From positions 1 through 59,944 of the forward strand of contig JAGBZO010000021.1 in assembly GCA_017628205.1 (NCBI GenBank): a stretch of DNA of 59,944 bases. Reading direction: 5' to 3'. Below, one piece after another: positions 35,452 through 43,723 of the stretch. This DNA comes from Duodenibacillus sp. (GTDB taxonomy: Bacteria; Pseudomonadota; Gammaproteobacteria; Burkholderiales; Burkholderiaceae_F). Every line of letters begins with the position of its first letter. The stretch's first letter is position 1. The notes below the pieces were generated by a model. The model saw only the letters and a list, made by a program, of their open reading frames with translations. It made no database searches and was not told where the DNA came from. Made by a program: the position numbers and the translations under genes.

Positions 35452-36816
35452 GTGGAAGAATTGACTGCGCTCGTCTCGTCGATCAACAGTGTACTGTGGG
35501 GGCCGTATTGCTTGATTCCGTTGTTGGTCGGCGCCGGTCTGTATTTCAGCGTTCGGTTGAAATTCGTTCAAGTGCGTCGCTTTGCCCGAGCCTGCAAATT
35601 CTTTCTGACGCCCGACAGCATGAGCGGGGAAAAGGCCAGCGCCTCCAAGGGGATGAGCTCGTTTCAATCGCTGGCCACGGCTGTCGCCGCTCAGGTCGGC
35701 ACGGGCAGTTTGGCCGGCGTGGCAACGGCGTTGGCCATGGGCGGTCCGGGTGCCATCTTTTGGATGTGGATCGCCGCCTTTTTCGGGATGGCCACGATTT
35801 TCGTCGAAGCCGTTCTGGCTCAGTTGTACAAATCGACCGATTTCCGCGAACAAGTGACGGGGGGGCCCGCCTTTTACATTGCCAACGGCCTCAAGTCCAA
35901 ACCGTTGGCGGTATTTTTTGCCGTGACGATCATTTTGGCGCTCGGTCTGATCGGTAACATGGTGCAAGCCAACTCCATTGCCGACGCGTTCCGTACGGCC
36001 TTCGGTCTGCCTGTCGGAGCGGTGGGCGTTGCCGTCGCGTTTTTGTCGGGCTTCATTTTTATCGGTGGGATCCGTCGCATTGCGTCGACGACTGAAAAGA
36101 TGGTACCGATGATGGCGATCATGTACCTGATCGGCGGCGCTTTCGTGTTGGTTTTGCATTATGACAATGTGATTCCCGCCTTCAAAATGATTTTTGTCGG
36201 CGCCTTCGATCCGGTGGCCGCCACGGGCGGCGCGATCGGCGCGACCGTGCAGGAAGCCATTCGTTACGGCGTGGCTCGCGGGCTCTTTTCCAATGAGGCC
36301 GGCATGGGTTCGACGCCGCACGCTCACGCCATCGCACGCGTGAAATACCCGGCCGAACAGGGGTTCGTGGCCATCATCGGCGTTTTCGTGACCACGTTCG
36401 TCGTCGTGACGATGACGGCCATGGTGATTTTGACGACGGGCGTGCTCGATGGAAAAACCACGGGGATTTTGCTCACGCAACGCGCCTTTGAAACGGGCTT
36501 GGGCGAAGTCGGCCTGATGTTCGTGGCCGTGTGCTTGTTCTTCTTTGCCTTCTCGACGATTATCGGCTGGTACTTCTTTGCCGAACAAAACGTCAAGTAT
36601 CTGTTCGGCGCCCGCGGGGTGTTGCCGTATCGGTTTTTGGTGGTTTGCTTCGTGTTCTGCGGTTCGCTCCTGCACGTCGACCTCGTCTGGGAGTTGGCCG
36701 ACTTGTTCAACGGCTTGATGGTCCTGCCCAACCTGATCGCTCTGGTCGCCTTGTGCGGTCTGGTGGTCAAAGCCTTGAAGGTGTATGAAGACAGTCTCGA
36801 AGGGCGCATGAAATAA
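35452..36816 (+). CDS. Sodium:alanine/glycine symporter (AGCS family), copy 2
   Basis: Paralogue of the preceding carrier, about 454 residues. GTG at 35452 aligns with the copy 1 start (VEELTALVSSINSVLWGP), and GGGG lies 7 bases upstream; upstream ATGs have no site. It keeps the AGCS motifs MSSFQSLATAVAAQVGTGSL and RYGVARGLFSNEAGMGSTP. Copies differ most in loops, for example LTPDSMSGEKASASKG here. A terminator separates them, so each may be expressed on its own. Confidence 0.93.
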   Translation: MEELTALVSSINSVLWGPYCLIPLLVGAGLYFSVRLKFVQVRRFARACKFFLTPDSMSGEKASASKGMSSFQSLATAVAAQVGTGSLAGVATALAMGGPGAIFWMWIAAFFGMATIFVEAVLAQLYKSTDFREQVTGGPAFYIANGLKSKPLAVFFAVTIILALGLIGNMVQANSIADAFRTAFGLPVGAVGVAVAFLSGFIFIGGIRRIASTTEKMVPMMAIMYLIGGAFVLVLHYDNVIPAFKMIFVGAFDPVAATGGAIGATVQEAIRYGVARGLFSNEAGMGSTPHAHAIARVKYPAEQGFVAIIGVFVTTFVVVTMTAMVILTTGVLDGKTTGILLTQRAFETGLGEVGLMFVAVCLFFFAFSTIIGWYFFAEQNVKYLFGARGVLPYRFLVVCFVFCGSLLHVDLVWELADLFNGLMVLPNLIALVALCGLVVKALKVYEDSLEGRMK

Positions 36817-36831
36817 GGCGTCTCGACGTGT

Positions 36832-36868
36832 AAAACCGATCCTTTGGACACAAAGGGTCGGTTTTTTT
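36832..36868 (+). terminator. Terminator after AGCS copy 2
   Basis: AAACCGATCCTTTG pairs with CAAAGGGTCGGTTT across a GACA loop and runs into seven T. Confidence 0.88.
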
Positions 36869-36898
36869 CGATCGCTCGACTCCGAGACGATGCCTCGG

Positions 36899-36926
36899 TT
36901 GCAGGGTCAAGCCAAATTCCTATAAA
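36899..36926 (+). promoter_or_regulatory. Sigma-70-type promoter for rnhB
   Basis: TTGCAG at 36899-36904 and TATAAA at 36921-36926 are spaced by 16 bases, about 40 bases upstream of the rnhB start. Confidence 0.6.
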
Positions 36927-36964
36927 CTGATCCGTTATTGTTTGACCGTTCGATTGGACACGCC

Positions 36965-37627
36965 ATGGCACGCCGACGCCCCGATAAACACACGAAAGAT
37001 CTTTTCAACGACATGTTGCTCGCCGATTCGGGCGACGTGATCGCCGGGGTGGACGAGGCGGGGCGCGGTCCGCTCGCCGGTCCCGTCGTGGCGGCGGCCG
37101 TCATTCTCGATCCGGATCGGCCGATCGAAGGGTTGCGCGACAGTAAAAAACTTACGCCCGAACGCCGCGATCGGTTGGCCGAAGAAATCAAGCTTAAGGC
37201 TCGCGCCTGGTGTGTGGCCGAGGCCGACGTGCGCGAGATTGAAGAGCTCAATATTTTGCAAGCCACCATGCTCGCCATGCACCGTGCCATCTCGGGGCTG
37301 AGCATCGAGCCTCGGCTCGTCCTGGTCGACGGCAATCGCGTGCCCGAATGGTCCGCTTGTCCGATCAACGCGATCGTCAAAGGAGACGACAAGATCGCCG
37401 CCATTTCGGCCGCTTCGATTTTGGCGAAAACGACGCGGGACCATTGGCTCGAGACGCTCGATGCCAAGTATCCGGGATACGGCTTTGCCAAACACAAAGG
37501 CTATTGCGTTCCCGAACACGTGGAGGCCATTCGGCGCTTGGGTATTTTGCCCATTCATCGTCGCACCTTCGAACCCATTGCTTCGATGCTCGGCACCGAT
37601 GAGCCCGATCTCGATTCCGGTCGTTGA
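36965..37627 (+). CDS. rnhB: Ribonuclease HII
   Basis: Removes ribonucleotides from DNA and RNA-DNA hybrids. About 220 residues. Catalytic residues lie in [17 protein letters not shown] (Asp, Glu), LVDGNRVP (Asp) and the [11 protein letters not shown] segment; the [13 protein letters not shown] motif is intact. The ATG at 36965 is chosen; a promoter lies just upstream. ispDF follows 11 bases later. Confidence 0.95.
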   Translation: MARRRPDKHTKDLFNDMLLADSGDVIAGVDEAGRGPLAGPVVAAAVILDPDRPIEGLRDSKKLTPERRDRLAEEIKLKARAWCVAEADVREIEELNILQATMLAMHRAISGLSIEPRLVLVDGNRVPEWSACPINAIVKGDDKIAAISAASILAKTTRDHWLETLDAKYPGYGFAKHKGYCVPEHVEAIRRLGILPIHRRTFEPIASMLGTDEPDLDSGR

Positions 37628-37638
37628 AGGAGGCCGCG

Positions 37639-38826
37639 ATGACTGAAAGAGCGCCGTTGATCGCCGTCGTGCCGGCCGCGGGTGTCGGTTCCCGCATGAA
37701 AGCCGATCGTCCGAAGCAATACCTTCCTTTAACCGAGGGCGGCGAGCCCATGCTCGTTTTAACGGTGCGCGCACTGTTTTCGCATCCGCTCGTCGATCGC
37801 GTGTACGTGGCCGTCAGTCCCGAGGATCCCTATGCGGACGCTCTCGATTTGGGCGATGCCGTCGTGTTGCGTACGGGAGGCGCCACGCGTGCCGACACGG
37901 TGTTGAATACGTTGCGTGCCGTCGAGAACGACTGGCCTGAAACGACCCTCGCCATGGTGCACGATGCGGCTCGCCCCTTGTTGTCGCACGAGGATCTGGA
38001 CAGTCTCGTCGCCACGGTCGATCGCGTGTTGCGCGAGGGTACGGCCGAAGGCGCCGTTTTGGCCATGCCGGTTGCCGACACCGTCAAACGCGCCGATGAG
38101 CACGGATTGATCGCCGAGGATGTCAGTCGGGACCGTTTATGGCGCATCGCCACGCCGCAGCTCTTTGCGTTGCGTCAACTGGCACGCGCCATTGCCGATA
38201 CGCCCGACGTGACGGACGAATCGAGCGCGATTCGCGCTCAAGGCGGACGCGTGGCGTTGGTGCCGTGCGCTCCGCTCACATTTAAAATCACCGAGCCCGC
38301 CGATCGGGCGTTGGCTCGTCAACTGTTGCAACGAAAGGATACGACAATGGATCTTCGTGTCGGTTTGGGATACGACTCGCATCGATTGGTTGAAGGTCGT
38401 CCGCTGATCATGGGCGGCATTCGCATCGAACACACGCTGGGGCTCGACGGACACAGCGACGCCGACGTCTTGTTGCATGCGATTACCGACGCCCTGCTCG
38501 GGGCGGCGAACATGGGCAATATCGGACTGCTGTTCCCCGATACGGCCGCCGAATTCAAAGACGCCGACAGCGCCGTTTTGTTGCGCGAAGCGTGGTCTCG
38601 CATTGCGGCAAAGGGGTGGCAAATCAACAATCTCGATTGCGTTATTGTTGCCGAACGTCCCAAGCTCAATCCGCACTTGCCCGCGATGACCGCTCGCATC
38701 GCCGAGATTCTCGGCATCGATGTCGATCGCGTCAGCGTCAAGCCCAAAACCAATGAAAAATTGGGCTTTGAGGGGGAACAAAAGGGGATCAGCGCTCGTG
38801 TCGTCGCTTTGTTGACGCGGGATTGA
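37639..38826 (+). CDS. ispDF: Bifunctional IspD-IspF (MEP pathway)
   Basis: Fused enzyme of 395 residues for isoprenoid precursor synthesis. The N-terminal IspD half (about 1-230) has VPAAGVGSRMKADRPKQYLP, TGGATRADTVLN, VHDAARPL and a TPQLF segment. The C-terminal IspF half (about 238-395) starts at MDLRVGLGYDSHRLVEGRPL and has LGLDGHSDADVLLHAI and NIGLLFPDT. The two are joined by a short LLQRKDTTMD linker whose Met may mark the old ispF start. IspE is not in the window. Confidence 0.95.
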   Translation: MTERAPLIAVVPAAGVGSRMKADRPKQYLPLTEGGEPMLVLTVRALFSHPLVDRVYVAVSPEDPYADALDLGDAVVLRTGGATRADTVLNTLRAVENDWPETTLAMVHDAARPLLSHEDLDSLVATVDRVLREGTAEGAVLAMPVADTVKRADEHGLIAEDVSRDRLWRIATPQLFALRQLARAIADTPDVTDESSAIRAQGGRVALVPCAPLTFKITEPADRALARQLLQRKDTTMDLRVGLGYDSHRLVEGRPLIMGGIRIEHTLGLDGHSDADVLLHAITDALLGAANMGNIGLLFPDTAAEFKDADSAVLLREAWSRIAAKGWQINNLDCVIVAERPKLNPHLPAMTARIAEILGIDVDRVSVKPKTNEKLGFEGEQKGISARVVALLTRD

Positions 38827-38847
38827 TCTATCCAAACGGAGAATTCA

Positions 38848-39273
38848 ATGCATTACGAAAACAAAAAAGCGGCTCGTTCGGCCGCCCGCCGTTTTGAGTC
38901 GGAAACGACCGAGGCGCTTCTGGCGCGTTGGGCCGCTCCCATGACGCGAAGCGAAGCCACCGCCGTCGAACGTGTTTTGCGCGCGCGGCAAGCCACGATT
39001 CCCGCCGAACACGGGCCGATTTCGGATGATGAAGCGGCCACCAACGTCATTCGCATCGAAGATTTGGCCGACATGCCCGTTCAAAAAGAAACGCAAAACG
39101 CCGGCATGGGGTTTGTCGAAGGCATTTCCGTTGCGGTCGGCGTTCTGTTGACGGTCATGTTGTGGCGCTCGCAGGCTTGGTTGGCGTTGTTCTACGGCTT
39201 TGCCGTTTCGTTGGCCCTTTATGCCGGGCTCGGTTATTTGCGACGCTTCTGGAAGGAAATGGGACGCGAGTGA
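38848..39273 (+). CDS. Small membrane protein, unknown function
   Basis: About 141 residues, not recognised. The N-terminal 85 residues are charged and probably cytoplasmic (YENKKAARSAARRFESETTE); two hydrophobic segments follow (GFVEGISVAVGVLLTVML and AWLALFYGFAVSLALYAGLG). The ribosome site GGAGAATTC lies before the ATG. It follows ispDF by 21 bases and is closed by a terminator, so it is likely the last gene of that operon. Confidence 0.75.
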   Translation: MHYENKKAARSAARRFESETTEALLARWAAPMTRSEATAVERVLRARQATIPAEHGPISDDEAATNVIRIEDLADMPVQKETQNAGMGFVEGISVAVGVLLTVMLWRSQAWLALFYGFAVSLALYAGLGYLRRFWKEMGRE

Positions 39274-39295
39274 TCGCGTTTGGCATCGAAAAGCC

Positions 39296-39337
39296 AAAAG
39301 CCCGTTAGGCGAGTTTCATCGCTTGACGGGCTTTTTT
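39296..39337. terminator. Terminator between convergent genes
   Basis: AAAAGCCCGT and ACGGGCTTTTTT pair around a loop containing a second short stem (GGCGA/TCGCT). A- and T-runs on both sides let it act in both directions for the two convergent genes. Confidence 0.85.
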
Positions 39338-39354
39338 GTCGGTACGTCGGGACG

Positions 39355-40014
39355 TTAAACAACAGGATTGACGGTGTGGAGCGTCAACGCCGAAACGGCG
39401 GCCGAGACGACCGTGAGGTAGGTGTCGGGTGCCGGACGCTCGTGGCGGTGAGGCAGTCGGACGCCCTCGGCAACGACGTGCACGTCGGTAGCGCTCGTCA
39501 CGAAGGTTGCCTTCAACTTGACGGCGCATTCGTAAAGGCCCCAATAGCGGTAAAACGCGTCCGTGCGTTCCTCGTCCGGCGTATTGTCCCAGAGCGCGCG
39601 ATTGAGAACGCGCATCCAAATCGGTTCGATCGAGCGTCCGGGTTTCGGGCATTCGACGTCGATGGCCACGGGGTGCGAAGCGAGAGCCACCGCCACGACG
39701 TTGCGGGTGTGAGAAATTGAACAAAAGAGCGGCGAGCTCGCGTGAACGACGGGCGAGTAGGGCGGTTGCTCCTGAAGGCGTGCGTGCGGATCCGTTTGAG
39801 CCAAAAGACGGCCGAGCAACCAGCGGTTCCATAAAAAGTCGCAACGGCGTTTGAGACTTTGAAAGCCCTCGGCACGAAGCAAGGCGTCCGAACCGATGCA
39901 AGCGAGCAGTTCGGCGGAAGGCAGAACGTCTTGGCGCGGTAGCAGAGCCACACGACAAAAGGGCGTTGTAGTCACGGTGTTGAAACAAGCTGGAGTGAAC
40001 GACGCCGTCATTGT
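39355..40014 (-). CDS. 4'-phosphopantetheinyl transferase (Sfp/AcpT type)
   Basis: Transfers phosphopantetheine from CoA to carrier proteins. About 219 residues. Family motifs: PLFCSISHTRNVVAVAL, VAIDVECPKPGRSIEP (Mg2+-binding DxE) and FYRYWGLYECAVKLKA, in place of the usual WTxKEA. The family position of Glu/Lys is therefore WGLYECAVK. The start is uncertain: ATG 40014 is used, GTG 39981 is possible, and no clear ribosome site is seen. The carrier protein it serves is not in the window. Confidence 0.82.
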   Translation of the reverse strand, partial: TMTASFTPACFNTVTTTPFCRVALLPRQDVLPSAELLACIGSDALLRAEGFQSLKRRCDFLWNRWLLGRLLAQTDPHARLQEQPPYSPVVHASSPLFCSISHTRNVVAVALASHPVAIDVECPKPGRSIEPIWMRVLNRALWDNTPDEERTDAFYRYWGLYECAVKLKATFVTSATDVHVVAEGVRLPHRHERPAPDTYLTVVSAAVSALTLHTVNPVV

Positions 40015-40044
40015 AGCCTCAATCGTGCGCCGACACGACGATAC

Positions 40045-40113
40045 GGTTCGTGCATTCGGTTCGTGCGCACCAAATACGGGCGCGCACCAAAATGATGCAC
40101 GCAAATGGTGCAT
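40045..40113 (+). promoter_or_regulatory. Repeat cluster upstream of sigma-54 promoter (candidate enhancer)
   Basis: GGTTCGTGC occurs twice at a 13-base interval (40045, 40058), GCGCACCAAA twice at a 17-base interval (40065, 40082), and an inverted relative ATGGTGCA near 40105. The cluster is about 130-195 bases upstream of the sigma-54 site, the distance expected for an enhancer-binding activator. Confidence 0.45.
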
Positions 40114-40239
40114 GGATAAAACTTAAAAATCGTCGCTTGCGCTTTGCTTGTGCAATCACTTTAAAAAAAAGATGGAAAATCACCTAACAATTTGAAAATA
40201 AAGGAGAAAAGCGAATTACGACGTTGTGCTTATAAAAAC

Positions 40240-40255
40240 TGGCACGGTTTTTGCA
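40240..40255 (+). promoter_or_regulatory. Sigma-54 (RpoN) promoter of TAXI-TRAP operon
   Basis: TGGCACG-GTTT-TTGCA matches the -24/-12 consensus TGGCACG-N4-TTGCA with no mismatch. The start of transcription should fall near 40267, about 90 bases before the solute-binding protein gene. No comparable -10 for sigma-70 is required. Confidence 0.88.
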
Positions 40256-40357
40256 TGTATAAAAGCAGAGAGTCGGAACCAATACCTGACGTTTTGATCG
40301 ACTCGAAACACAAATCAAACGCCATAACAAACATTTCACATTGTGGAGGATAAAGCC

Positions 40358-41329
40358 ATGTTCAAGAAACTCATGCCGGTTGCCGTTGCTGCTACGATGC
40401 TCTTTGCCGGTTCTCAAGCGATGGCTGCCAAGCCTTCCTTTGTGACCATCGGTACCGGTGGTATTACGGGTGTGTATTACCCGACGGGTGGGGCTATCGC
40501 CAAGATCATCAACGCAAAGAAGAAGGAATACAACATCCGCGCTTCCGTTGAGTCCACGGGCGGCAGCAAGTTCAACATCAACGCCATTCACGCACGTGAC
40601 ATGGACTTCGGTATCGCTCAGGCCGACACGCAGTATTTGGCCTACAACGGCAAGGGCCCCTGGGAAGGCAAGCCCGTGAGCAAGTTGCGTGCCGTCTTTG
40701 CCTTGGCTCCCGAGGCCGTGACCTTCGTTGCCGCCGCCGACTCCGGCATCAAGTCCGTCAACGACATCAAGGGCAAGATCATCAATTTGGGCGATCCGGG
40801 TTCCGGCAACCGCGTCAACGCATTGGATATTTGCAAGACGTTGGGCATCGAACCGGGCAAGGACTTCCGTGACGAAAAGTTGAAGCCCGCCGACGCTCCT
40901 CGCGTGTTGCAGGACGGCCGCATCGACGGTTTCTTCTACACGGTCGGTCACCCGAACGGCAACATCAAGGAATCCACGGCCGGCGGTCGTAAGGTTCGCA
41001 TCGTTCCGATCACCGGTTTGGACAAGCTCTTGGCCGACGCACCGTACTACGCCATGACCAAGATCCCGATGGATCAGTATCCCGATGCCGTGAACGCCAA
41101 GGACGAAGTGCAGACGCTGGGCATGCTCGCCACGCTCGTAACGCACGAAGACACGCCTGAAGACGTTGTTTACGCCATCACCAAGGAAGTGATGACCAAT
41201 CTCGACGAATTCCGCAAGTTGCACCCCGCATTGGCCAACATCACGAAGGAATCCATGCTCCAGGGGTTGACGGCTCCGATCCACGCCGGCGCCATGAAGT
41301 ACTACAAGGAAGCCGGTCTCATCAAGTAA
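40358..41329 (+). CDS. TRAP transporter solute-binding protein, TAXI family
   Basis: Periplasmic binding protein of about 323 residues. The ATG at 40358 has GGAGG 9 bases upstream and opens a signal peptide (LMPVAVAATMLFAGSQAMAA). TAXI family traits: FVTIGTGGITGVYYPTGGAI at the N-terminus, RDMDFGIAQADTQ, and the ISLGDPGSG-like segment INLGDPGSGNRVNA. Members bind glutamate or other carboxylates, but this ligand is unknown. It pairs with the fused permease downstream and is driven by the sigma-54 promoter. Confidence 0.95.
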   Translation: MFKKLMPVAVAATMLFAGSQAMAAKPSFVTIGTGGITGVYYPTGGAIAKIINAKKKEYNIRASVESTGGSKFNINAIHARDMDFGIAQADTQYLAYNGKGPWEGKPVSKLRAVFALAPEAVTFVAAADSGIKSVNDIKGKIINLGDPGSGNRVNALDICKTLGIEPGKDFRDEKLKPADAPRVLQDGRIDGFFYTVGHPNGNIKESTAGGRKVRIVPITGLDKLLADAPYYAMTKIPMDQYPDAVNAKDEVQTLGMLATLVTHEDTPEDVVYAITKEVMTNLDEFRKLHPALANITKESMLQGLTAPIHAGAMKYYKEAGLIK

Positions 41330-41347
41330 TCCGCCTTTAATCCACGT

Positions 41348-41397
41348 CGTCTTCCGATCCCGATCGTCCGACTACGCTCGGGCGGAAGACGTTTTTT
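41348..41397 (+). terminator. Hairpin with T-run between TRAP genes (attenuator)
   Basis: CGTCTTCCG and CGGAAGACG pair across about 26 bases and are followed by TTTTTT. Between a binding-protein gene and its permease gene it may terminate part of the transcripts and keep the binding protein in excess. Confidence 0.75.
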
Positions 41398-41437
41398 ATA
41401 AAAGAGAACGATAAAAAATCTCTGAGGATGCCTTTTT

Positions 41438-43570
41438 ATGTCGGAAAACACGAATAAGATCCTTCTGCCCGATACGGCGATTACCGAAGCCGCCGCGGGT
41501 GAAGCCGACCGTATCGGCGAGTACCGTGAGAACGTCACCCATGGTGACCATGGTGTCGTCGGGGACAAGACGGGGTTGACCAAGAAAATCACCTTCGTCG
41601 TCGCCTTGGCCTGGGCATTGTTCCAATTGTCGACCGCGAGCTGGTTGTTGCTCGACTCGTTGGTCGTCAAGGCCTTCCACCTGGCGTTTGCCTTGATGCT
41701 CATCTTCCTGAATCTGCCCACGTTGAAGGGCGGCATCAACTCGCGCTGGGACTTGCGTATTTTGCTCGCCATGCAGCGCGTCAACTGGTTTGACTGGGTG
41801 CTTGGCGTGGTTGCCGCCGGCGCCGCGTTGTACATCGTGATCGATTACGCCGGCATTGCCGAACGTCCGGGGCAGCCCATCGGGCGCGACCTCATCGCCG
41901 GCGTCCTTTTGATCGCGCTTATGCTCGAAGCCACCCGTCGCGTGTTGGGGCCCGCGCTGCCCATGATCGCCGGCGGTTTCATGGCTTACGTTTTCTTGGG
42001 ACCGTATCTGCCCGATTGGCTTGCCTTCAAGGGCGCCACGTTGTCCCGTTTCATCAGTCAGATCACGATGGACACGCAGGGCGTCTACGGTGTCCCGTTG
42101 CACGTTTCGGCCACCGTCGTATTCCTTTTCGTTTTGTTCGGTACGATGCTCGATCGCGCCGGCGGCGGTGCGTTCTTTACCCGCGTCGCCATTTCCGGTT
42201 TGGGTCAGTATCGCGGTGGCGCCGCCAAAGCGGCCGTCGTGAGCTCGGCTTTGTCCGGCATGGTTTCGGGCTCGTCCATCGCCAACGTCGTGACGACCGG
42301 TACGTTCACCATCCCGCTCATGAAGCGTTTGGGCTATCCCTCGACCAAGGCCGCCGCCATTGAAGTGGCCTCGAGCGTCAACGGTCAGCTCGCGCCTCCT
42401 GTCATGGGGGCCGCCGCCTTCATCATGGCCGAGTACGTCAACGTGCCTTACGTCGAAGTGGCCAAGGCCGCCGCGATTCCCGCGTTCGCCGCTTATGTCG
42501 CGCTGTTCTGGATCACGCATGTCGAAGCGTGCAAGCTCGGTTTGCGCGGCTTGCCCAAGAACGAATTGCCGCGTTTCCTCGTTGAAATGCGCAACGGCGC
42601 TCACTATCTGTTGCCCTTGGCCATGTTGATCTACGAATTGGTCTTCATGCAGCACTCGGCTGAAATGAGCGTGTTCCGCGCCATCATGGTTTTGGCCGTC
42701 ATCATGGTTCTGCAGCCGGTCATGATCGCCCGCGTCCACGGCAAGCCGTTGATGCCCGCCTTCAAGAAGGGCGTCTACGAAACGCTCGAAGCGATGAGTG
42801 CCGGCGCCTACAACATGGCCGGCGTTGCCTTGGCGACGGCCGCTGCCGGCATCATCGTCGGTTGCGTCTCCCTGGGGCTCGGTCAGCAGATCACCTACTT
42901 CGTCGAAGTGCTCTCGGGCGGCAACATCTTCTTGTTGTTGTTGATTACCGCCGTCGCCAGTTTGTTGCTCGGCATGGGTTTGCCCACAACGGCCAATTAC
43001 ATCATCATGGCCTCCTTGACGGCGCCCGTCATCGTCGAATTGGCCACCGGTTTGCAAATGCACGGCACCGACATTGCGATTCCGTTGATTGCCGCACACT
43101 TGTTCTGCTTCTACTTCGGTATCTTGGCCGACGACACGCCGCCCGTGGGGCTTGCCGCCTATGCCGGCGCGGCCATCGCCAAGGCCAACCCGATTGCCGT
43201 CGGCGTACAGGGGTTCATTTACGACATTCGTACGGCCATTTTGCCGATGTTCTTCCTGTTCAATCACGACATTCTCTTGAAGGATATCGACAGCGTTTGG
43301 CTCGGTTGCTTCATTTTCGCGATGACGAGTCTCGGTATGGTGGCCTTTACGTCGGCCATTCAGGGTTGGCTCTACAACAAGACGAACATCATCGAACGCC
43401 TCTTGTTGATGGCCGCCACCGTCGTTCTGATGTATCCGCATATGCTCACCGGCTACTTCCTGCCTTACGAGCAGCGTTGGTGGGGTTATGCCATCGGCGT
43501 CGGCATCTTCCTGTTGCCGCTGATCATGCAAAAGTTGCGTTACAAGACGGGAGAAATCGCAGCCGCTTGA
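41438..43570 (+). CDS. TRAP transporter permease, fused 4TM/12TM type
   Basis: Inner-membrane carrier of 710 residues in which the small (DctQ-like) and large (DctM-like) subunits are fused, usual for TAXI systems. The N-terminal third has four hydrophobic segments; the DctM part shows VVSSALSGMVSGSSIANVVT (near residue 270), APPVMGAAAFIMAEYV and LGMGLPTTANYIIMA. It works with the preceding binding protein, using a sodium or proton gradient. A terminator follows at 43599. Confidence 0.95.
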   Translation: MSENTNKILLPDTAITEAAAGEADRIGEYRENVTHGDHGVVGDKTGLTKKITFVVALAWALFQLSTASWLLLDSLVVKAFHLAFALMLIFLNLPTLKGGINSRWDLRILLAMQRVNWFDWVLGVVAAGAALYIVIDYAGIAERPGQPIGRDLIAGVLLIALMLEATRRVLGPALPMIAGGFMAYVFLGPYLPDWLAFKGATLSRFISQITMDTQGVYGVPLHVSATVVFLFVLFGTMLDRAGGGAFFTRVAISGLGQYRGGAAKAAVVSSALSGMVSGSSIANVVTTGTFTIPLMKRLGYPSTKAAAIEVASSVNGQLAPPVMGAAAFIMAEYVNVPYVEVAKAAAIPAFAAYVALFWITHVEACKLGLRGLPKNELPRFLVEMRNGAHYLLPLAMLIYELVFMQHSAEMSVFRAIMVLAVIMVLQPVMIARVHGKPLMPAFKKGVYETLEAMSAGAYNMAGVALATAAAGIIVGCVSLGLGQQITYFVEVLSGGNIFLLLLITAVASLLLGMGLPTTANYIIMASLTAPVIVELATGLQMHGTDIAIPLIAAHLFCFYFGILADDTPPVGLAAYAGAAIAKANPIAVGVQGFIYDIRTAILPMFFLFNHDILLKDIDSVWLGCFIFAMTSLGMVAFTSAIQGWLYNKTNIIERLLLMAATVVLMYPHMLTGYFLPYEQRWWGYAIGVGIFLLPLIMQKLRYKTGEIAAA

Positions 43571-43598
43571 TCCCGACAAGCTAATAAACATCCTCTTT

Positions 43599-43636
43599 GG
43601 GCTTGGTCTGTTGCAAAACGGAACAAGCCCTTTTTT
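43599..43636 (+). terminator. Terminator after TRAP operon
   Basis: GGGCTTG and CAAGCCC pair and are followed by six T; it separates the transporter from the hydrogenase operon. Confidence 0.8.
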
Positions 43637-43723
43637 CATTTGCTCGTCAGATTCCAGCTACAACTGCGAGGGAGTGTAGAATGGAAAACGGCATGACTTT
43701 AATTCCTCTGAAGCAATGGGCCG

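Noticed and set aside
41396-43639. A 747-residue open frame on the minus strand
   Set aside because: It is antisense to the clear TRAP permease. Low-complexity His/Gly/Asp-rich composition is what strong codon bias in the real gene produces.
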